From contig CBDCHP010000009.1 of assembly GCA_965217265.1 (NCBI GenBank), forward strand, positions 69,070 to 133,069: a stretch of DNA of 64,000 nucleotides. The letters run 5' to 3'. Below, in pieces: positions 60,088-64,000 of the stretch (its first letter is position 1; each line of letters starts with the position of its first letter). Under the pieces are notes generated by a model. That model did no database searches and had not been told where the DNA came from. It saw nothing but the letters and a program-made list of their open reading frames with translations. The translations under genes were made by a program, and so were the position numbers. This stretch comes from JAGRGG01 sp965217265 (GTDB lineage Bacteria > Pseudomonadota > Alphaproteobacteria > Geminicoccales > Geminicoccaceae).

Positions 60088-60524
60088 ATAGACCCTTCGG
60101 GCCCCGCCTGCCAAAGCGCTATCCTCGACCCCGATCGACGATCAAAACCATGGTGGATCGTTATCCTGTCCCGTTGAGGTGAATTCTTAGCAATTTTCGT
60201 CCTGTCCGTCGCTCAGGTGGGTTGCACGATTCCTCGGCTTCGCTCTCGGAATTTTAGGCTGCTTTTGCTCCACAAATCATTTGCTTAAAAAGCTTCCTTA
60301 AATATTTTTATTAGGTCAAGGCTCTAGTGCAAAACACCGAATATGGGCCATTAGTTAAACTGTTAATTCAACTTGCTTCGGCTCGCTGCGCCCAAACGTT
60401 CTAGGGCAATAGTCTTATCTTCAGGCATCCCGCGCGAGGCGCGGGGCGGGTGCAAAGCATGAAAAGCTCCGGTCACGATCGCGTCGTCTGGTCGGTTCGC
60501 CGCCGCGGCCTAGGTGTCTCGCCC
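60088..60524. other. Intergenic region with an AT-rich island
   Basis: The segment at about 60240-60400 is unusually AT-rich for this window (for example TTAAATATTTTTATTAGG). No ORF, iteron or tRNA is seen in it. It separates the divergent dsbD and exonuclease promoters and may simply be a double promoter or a relic of inserted DNA. Confidence 0.4.
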
Positions 60525-61550
60525 ATGCGCGCACCCGCCGACCGCTGGATCGAGGTTTCCCCGGAAGGGTTGCACGTCGTGCCGGGCGGGCTCCACGTCG
60601 ACCCGGTGCGGCCGGTGCCGCTCGCGGTCGTCAGCCACGGCCACGCCGACCACGCGCGGCCAGGGCACGGAACCGTGCTGGCGACGCCCGAGACGCTCGC
60701 CATCATGCGCGAGCGCTACGGCGAGGGCGCTTACGCCGAGGGCCGGCCGCTCTCGAACGGCGAGACCGTGTCGCTCGGGCGGACCGAGGTCGGTCTGGCG
60801 CCGGCCGGGCACGTACTTGGCTCGGCCCAGGTCGTGATCGAGCACGGCGGCACGCGGGTCGTCTACTCCGGCGATTACAAGCGCCGGTTTGATCCGACCT
60901 GCGCACCTTTCGTTCCGGTCGCCTGCGACGTCTTCATCACCGAGGCGACCTTCGGCCTGCCGGTCTTCCGCCATCCTGACACGGGCGAGGAGACCGATCG
61001 CCTGCTGCACAGCCTCGCCCTGTTCCCCGAGCGCTGCCATGTGATCGGCGCCTACGCGCTCGGCAAGGCGCAGCGCCTGATCCGCGAACTGCGCTTGGCG
61101 GGCTACGGGCGGCCGATCTTCATCCACGGCGCCCTACAGGGGCTGTGCGACCTCTACGGGCGCTTTGGCATCGATCTCGGCGAACTGCGCCCCGCCACCG
61201 CCGGGGCCAAGGGCCACGCCCGCGAGGAATTGCGCGGGCAGGTCGTAATTGCCCCGCCGGGTGCGATCGCCGATCGCTGGGCGCGGCGGCTGCCGGAGCC
61301 GGTCGTGGCGCTCGCGTCCGGCTGGATGCGGGTCAAGCAGCGCGCCCGCGCGCGCGGGGTCGAGCTGCCGCTCATCGTCTCCGACCACGCCGACTGGGAC
61401 GAGTTGCTCGCCACGATCGACGAACTGGCGCCGGAGGAGGTCTGGGTCACGCACGGCCGCGAGGAGGCGCTGATCCACGCCCTGGCGTCGAAGGGGATCA
61501 GGGGCCGGGCGTTGGCGCTGATCGGCTACGACGAGGACGCGGCGGATTGA
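60525..61550 (+). CDS. Ligase-associated DNA damage response exonuclease
   Basis: A 341-residue metallo-beta-lactamase/beta-CASP-type nuclease. The metal motif SHGHADHARPGH is at residues about 36-47, GDYKRRFDPT holds the Asp, and C-terminal SDHADWDELL and TPEEVWVTHGREE-like blocks carry the remaining His. In other alphaproteobacteria this enzyme partners the cisplatin-type ATP ligase and a DEXH helicase; here the ligase is about 36 kb away. The start ATG at 60525 fits the family N-terminus better than 60450. The stop TGA is followed by GAACGCTTCGCG of repeat copy 11. Confidence 0.92.
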   Translation: MRAPADRWIEVSPEGLHVVPGGLHVDPVRPVPLAVVSHGHADHARPGHGTVLATPETLAIMRERYGEGAYAEGRPLSNGETVSLGRTEVGLAPAGHVLGSAQVVIEHGGTRVVYSGDYKRRFDPTCAPFVPVACDVFITEATFGLPVFRHPDTGEETDRLLHSLALFPERCHVIGAYALGKAQRLIRELRLAGYGRPIFIHGALQGLCDLYGRFGIDLGELRPATAGAKGHAREELRGQVVIAPPGAIADRWARRLPEPVVALASGWMRVKQRARARGVELPLIVSDHADWDELLATIDELAPEEVWVTHGREEALIHALASKGIRGRALALIGYDEDAAD

Positions 61551-61702
61551 GAACGCTTCGCGTTGCGCTCGCCGCGCGGGCTTCTTTTCTTCTTTCTTGC
61601 TACTTGTCGTTGGAGATTGGCCTCAGTGCCGAAGCAAGCCCCGGCCAAAGTTACAAAAAAGAGAGGAGGAAAGCCCGCGCGGCGAGCGCACGCGAAGCGT
61701 TC
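61551..61702. repeat. Dispersed inverted-repeat element, copy 11 of 11
   Basis: Between the convergent exonuclease and glgP genes. On the right, the glgP stop TGA reads directly into ACGCTTCGCG on the minus strand. Full tracts are present; the central stem is GGCCTCAG...GCCCCGGCC. Confidence 0.9.
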
Positions 61703-64000
61703 AATACCCTTTCAGCCGCCAGATCTCGTTCGCGTACTCCTTGATCGTCCGATCGGAGGAGAACCAGCCCATGCGGGCGGTGTTGCGCATCGCCATGGCC
61801 CACCAGCGCCCCTTGTCGGCGAACGCGGCGTCGACCTCGCGCTGCGCGTCCCAGTAGGCGTCGAAGTCGGCGGTGACCATGAAGTGGTCGTAGTGGCGCA
61901 GGTCGTCGACGATCGGGCGGAAGCGGCCGGGGTCGTCGGGCGAGACGACGCCGTTCTCCAGCATATCCAAGACGCGCAGCAGGCGCGGCGAGCGCTCGAT
62001 ATCGTGCACGGGCGAGCCGCGCTCGGCCCGGCGGCGCATGACGCCCTCGGCGGTGAGGCCGAAGATGAAGATGTTCGCCTCGCCGACGTGCTCCTTGATC
62101 TCGACGTTGGCGCCATCCAGCGTGCCGATGGTCAGAGCACCGTTGAGGGCGAACTTCATGTTGCCGGTGCCCGAGGCTTCGAGGCCCGCCGTCGAGATCT
62201 GCTCGGAGAGGTCGGCGGCCGGGATCAGCACTTCGGCGAGCGAGACGTTGTAGTTGGCCAAGAACGCCATCTTGAGGTGCTTTGAGACCAAGGGGTCGTT
62301 GTTGATCAGGCCTGCCACGTCGTTGGCGAGCTTGATGATCAGCTTCGCGCGTACGTAGGAAGGGGCGGCCTTGCCGGCGAGGATCTTGACGCGCGGTACC
62401 CAGGCGCGCTCCGGCTCGGCGCGGATCGCGTCGTACAGCGCCAGCGCCTCTAGGATGTTCAACAGCTGGCGCTTGTATTCATGGATGCGCTTGATCTGCA
62501 CGTCGATCATGGCGCCCTGATCGACGTCGAAGCCGGCGCGCTCGGCGAGGAGCCGGCCCAAACGGACCTTGCGTGCCGCCTTGGCGGCAATGAAACGGTC
62601 CTTGAAGCCGGAATCGTCCAGGTGCGGCTCAAGATCGCGCAGGCGCTCCAGGTCGGCCGGCCAATCGTTCCCGATCGTCTCGGTGATCAGCGCCGAGAGT
62701 TCCGGGTTGCAGCCCAAGAGCCAGCGGCGCGGGGTGATGCCGTTGGTCTTGTTGGTGATCTTGTGCGGAAAATGCTCGTGCAGGCTCTTGAAGACCGTCT
62801 TCTTCATCAATTCGGCGTGCAGTGCCGAGACGCCGTTCACCTTGCGCGAGCCCAAGTAGGCGAGGTGGCCCATGCGTACCGCGGGTCCGTAGCCCTCCTC
62901 GATCAGGGAAACGTCGGTGAGGAAGGGGTCGCCCAGCGACGGCCGGCCGCGCAGCCCGTCGAGCACGTGGGCGTTGATCTCGTAGATGAGCTGCAGGTGG
63001 CGCGGCAAGAGCCGCTCCATCAGCTGTACCGGCCAGCGCTCCAGCGCTTCTGGCATCAGCGTGTGGTTGGTGTAGTGAATGGTGCCCTGCACGATCCGCC
63101 ACGCCTCGTCCCAGGCAAAGCCGTGCCGGTCGATCAACAGGCGCATCAGTTCCGGCACGGCGATCGCGGGATGGGTGTCGTTGAGCTGGATCGCGACGTG
63201 GTCGGGCAGGGAGGCCAAGCTCTCGTGGTAGGAGAGGTGGCGGCGGATGATGTCCTTCAGGCTCGCGGCGGTGAAGAAATATTCCTGCTTGAGGCGCAGC
63301 TCCTGACCGGCCGGGGTCGCGTCGTTGGGGTAGAGGACGCGGCTGATGCTCTCGGCCACGACTTGGTCTTGCACCGCCTCCATGTAGTCGCCGCGGTTGA
63401 AGGCCTCCAGGTCGATCAGGTTGCCCGATTGGGCCGACCACAAGCGCAGCGTGTTGACGTGACCGCCGCCATCCGGGCCGCCATCCGGCGCGTAGCCCGC
63501 AACCGGCGTGTCGTAGGCGACGGCGAGCACGCGCGCCCCGCCCTGCCAAGCGTGGCGCCGCTTGCCGTCCGCCGAGCGGCTCTCCTGCACGTGGCCGCCG
63601 AAACGGATCGGGTAGACCGCTTCCGGCCGCTCGAATTCCCAAGGATTGCCGAACGCAAGCCAATCCTCGGGCCGCTCGACCTGCCAACCCTTGTCGAGCC
63701 CCTGCTTGAACATCCCGTGCTCGTAGCGGATGCCGTAGCCGTAGGCGGGAATGCCTAGAGTCGCCATGCTCTCCATGAAGCAGGCGGCGAGCCGGCCCAA
63801 GCCCCCGTTGCCCAAGGCCGCGTCCGGCTCCTCGGCGAAGACGGCGTCGGGGTCGCTGCACACGTCCTGCAAGGCGGCGCGGACGACCTTGTCCAGGCCG
63901 AGGTTGCGCAGGCTGTCCTGCAGCAGCCGGCCGATCAGGAATTCGAGCGAGAGGTAGTAGACCCGCTTCTTGTCCCGCGCGTAGGTCGATCGCGTCGCCG
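61701..64000 (-). CDS. glgP: Glycogen phosphorylase (5' end outside window)
   Basis: About 766 C-terminal residues of a GT35 phosphorylase that releases glucose-1-phosphate from glycogen. The visible part begins near VYYLSLEFLIGR, then LGNGGLGRLAACF, YGIRYEHGMF, and QLNDTHPAIAVPELMR. KTNGITPRRWL and the pyridoxal-phosphate Lys in EASGTGNMKFALNG lie toward the end. The C-terminus is IWRLKGY. The gene continues past the right edge, so its start is not seen. With glgC and glgA it gives a glycogen storage/mobilisation set on this replicon. Confidence 0.95.
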   Translation of the reverse strand, partial: ATRSTYARDKKRVYYLSLEFLIGRLLQDSLRNLGLDKVVRAALQDVCSDPDAVFAEEPDAALGNGGLGRLAACFMESMATLGIPAYGYGIRYEHGMFKQGLDKGWQVERPEDWLAFGNPWEFERPEAVYPIRFGGHVQESRSADGKRRHAWQGGARVLAVAYDTPVAGYAPDGGPDGGGHVNTLRLWSAQSGNLIDLEAFNRGDYMEAVQDQVVAESISRVLYPNDATPAGQELRLKQEYFFTAASLKDIIRRHLSYHESLASLPDHVAIQLNDTHPAIAVPELMRLLIDRHGFAWDEAWRIVQGTIHYTNHTLMPEALERWPVQLMERLLPRHLQLIYEINAHVLDGLRGRPSLGDPFLTDVSLIEEGYGPAVRMGHLAYLGSRKVNGVSALHAELMKKTVFKSLHEHFPHKITNKTNGITPRRWLLGCNPELSALITETIGNDWPADLERLRDLEPHLDDSGFKDRFIAAKAARKVRLGRLLAERAGFDVDQGAMIDVQIKRIHEYKRQLLNILEALALYDAIRAEPERAWVPRVKILAGKAAPSYVRAKLIIKLANDVAGLINNDPLVSKHLKMAFLANYNVSLAEVLIPAADLSEQISTAGLEASGTGNMKFALNGALTIGTLDGANVEIKEHVGEANIFIFGLTAEGVMRRRAERGSPVHDIERSPRLLRVLDMLENGVVSPDDPGRFRPIVDDLRHYDHFMVTADFDAYWDAQREVDAAFADKGRWWAMAMRNTARMGWFSSDRTIKEYANEIWRLKGY

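Overview
The window is GC-rich alphaproteobacterial DNA. It carries a complete general stress response module of the alphaproteobacterial type (nepR, phyR, a HisKA_2 kinase, ecfG), several TadE/TadG-like proteins, a cisplatin-type ATP-dependent ligase and a RepA of the alphaproteobacterial 'replication initiator protein A' family. I cannot place it below class. The origin has repA, iterons, an AT-rich segment and DnaA boxes, and parAB lies about 50 kb away. The same molecule carries a tRNA-Leu(CAA), aroE and the glycogen genes, so it is more likely a chromid or large secondary replicon than a small accessory plasmid.

Layout. 0-3 kb: end of uxuA, tRNA-Leu, envelope proteins, DedA. 3-12 kb: parAB, an OsmC-like gene, a cobalt-type nitrile hydratase cluster and two TadE-like genes, with a 1,516-bp apparently identical copy of a tadG-like gene on each side. 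12-20 kb: Mn-catalase, a PIG-L deacetylase, a DUF1194 protein, a DUF4114 protein, a GT14/beta-propeller gene pair and a NUDIX hydrolase. 20-29 kb: FAD oxidoreductase, UdgX, ATP-dependent DNA ligase, flavodoxin-like, GST, PhoX behind a Pho box, SDR. 29-33 kb: VapBC and a single-chain restriction-modification-like protein. 33-37 kb: glgC, GNAT, B3/B4, glgA operon. 37-42 kb: a 1,487-residue EAL-PAS-GGDEF protein and a thermonuclease. 42-48 kb: the stress module. 48-55 kb: a frameshifted hydrolase-OsmC gene, a giant degenerate helicase/nuclease-like protein, aroE and a WecG-type glycosyltransferase. 55-57.5 kb: origin, repA and an RHH gene. 57.5-64 kb: Hsp20, DsbD, the ligase-associated exonuclease and glgP, which runs off the window.

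Two dispersed DNA families stand out. (1) Eleven copies of a roughly 145-bp, GC-ended, T/A-tracted inverted repeat sit at gene 3' ends. In many cases the neighbouring stop codon TGA runs straight into the repeat end ACGCTTCGCG, so these look like stop-codon-docked bidirectional terminators. (2) Eight copies of a 14-18-bp palindrome around ATCCGACGTCGGAT are confined to 4.8-18.4 kb. One lies just upstream of parA and one inside parB. Their size, symmetry and clustering make them candidate parS-like centromere sites.

Four matches to the EcfG promoter pattern (GGAAC-N16/17-GGTT) sit in the stress module. One drives only a very short transcript ending at a strong intrinsic terminator, which makes it a candidate EcfG-dependent small RNA next to nepR-phyR.
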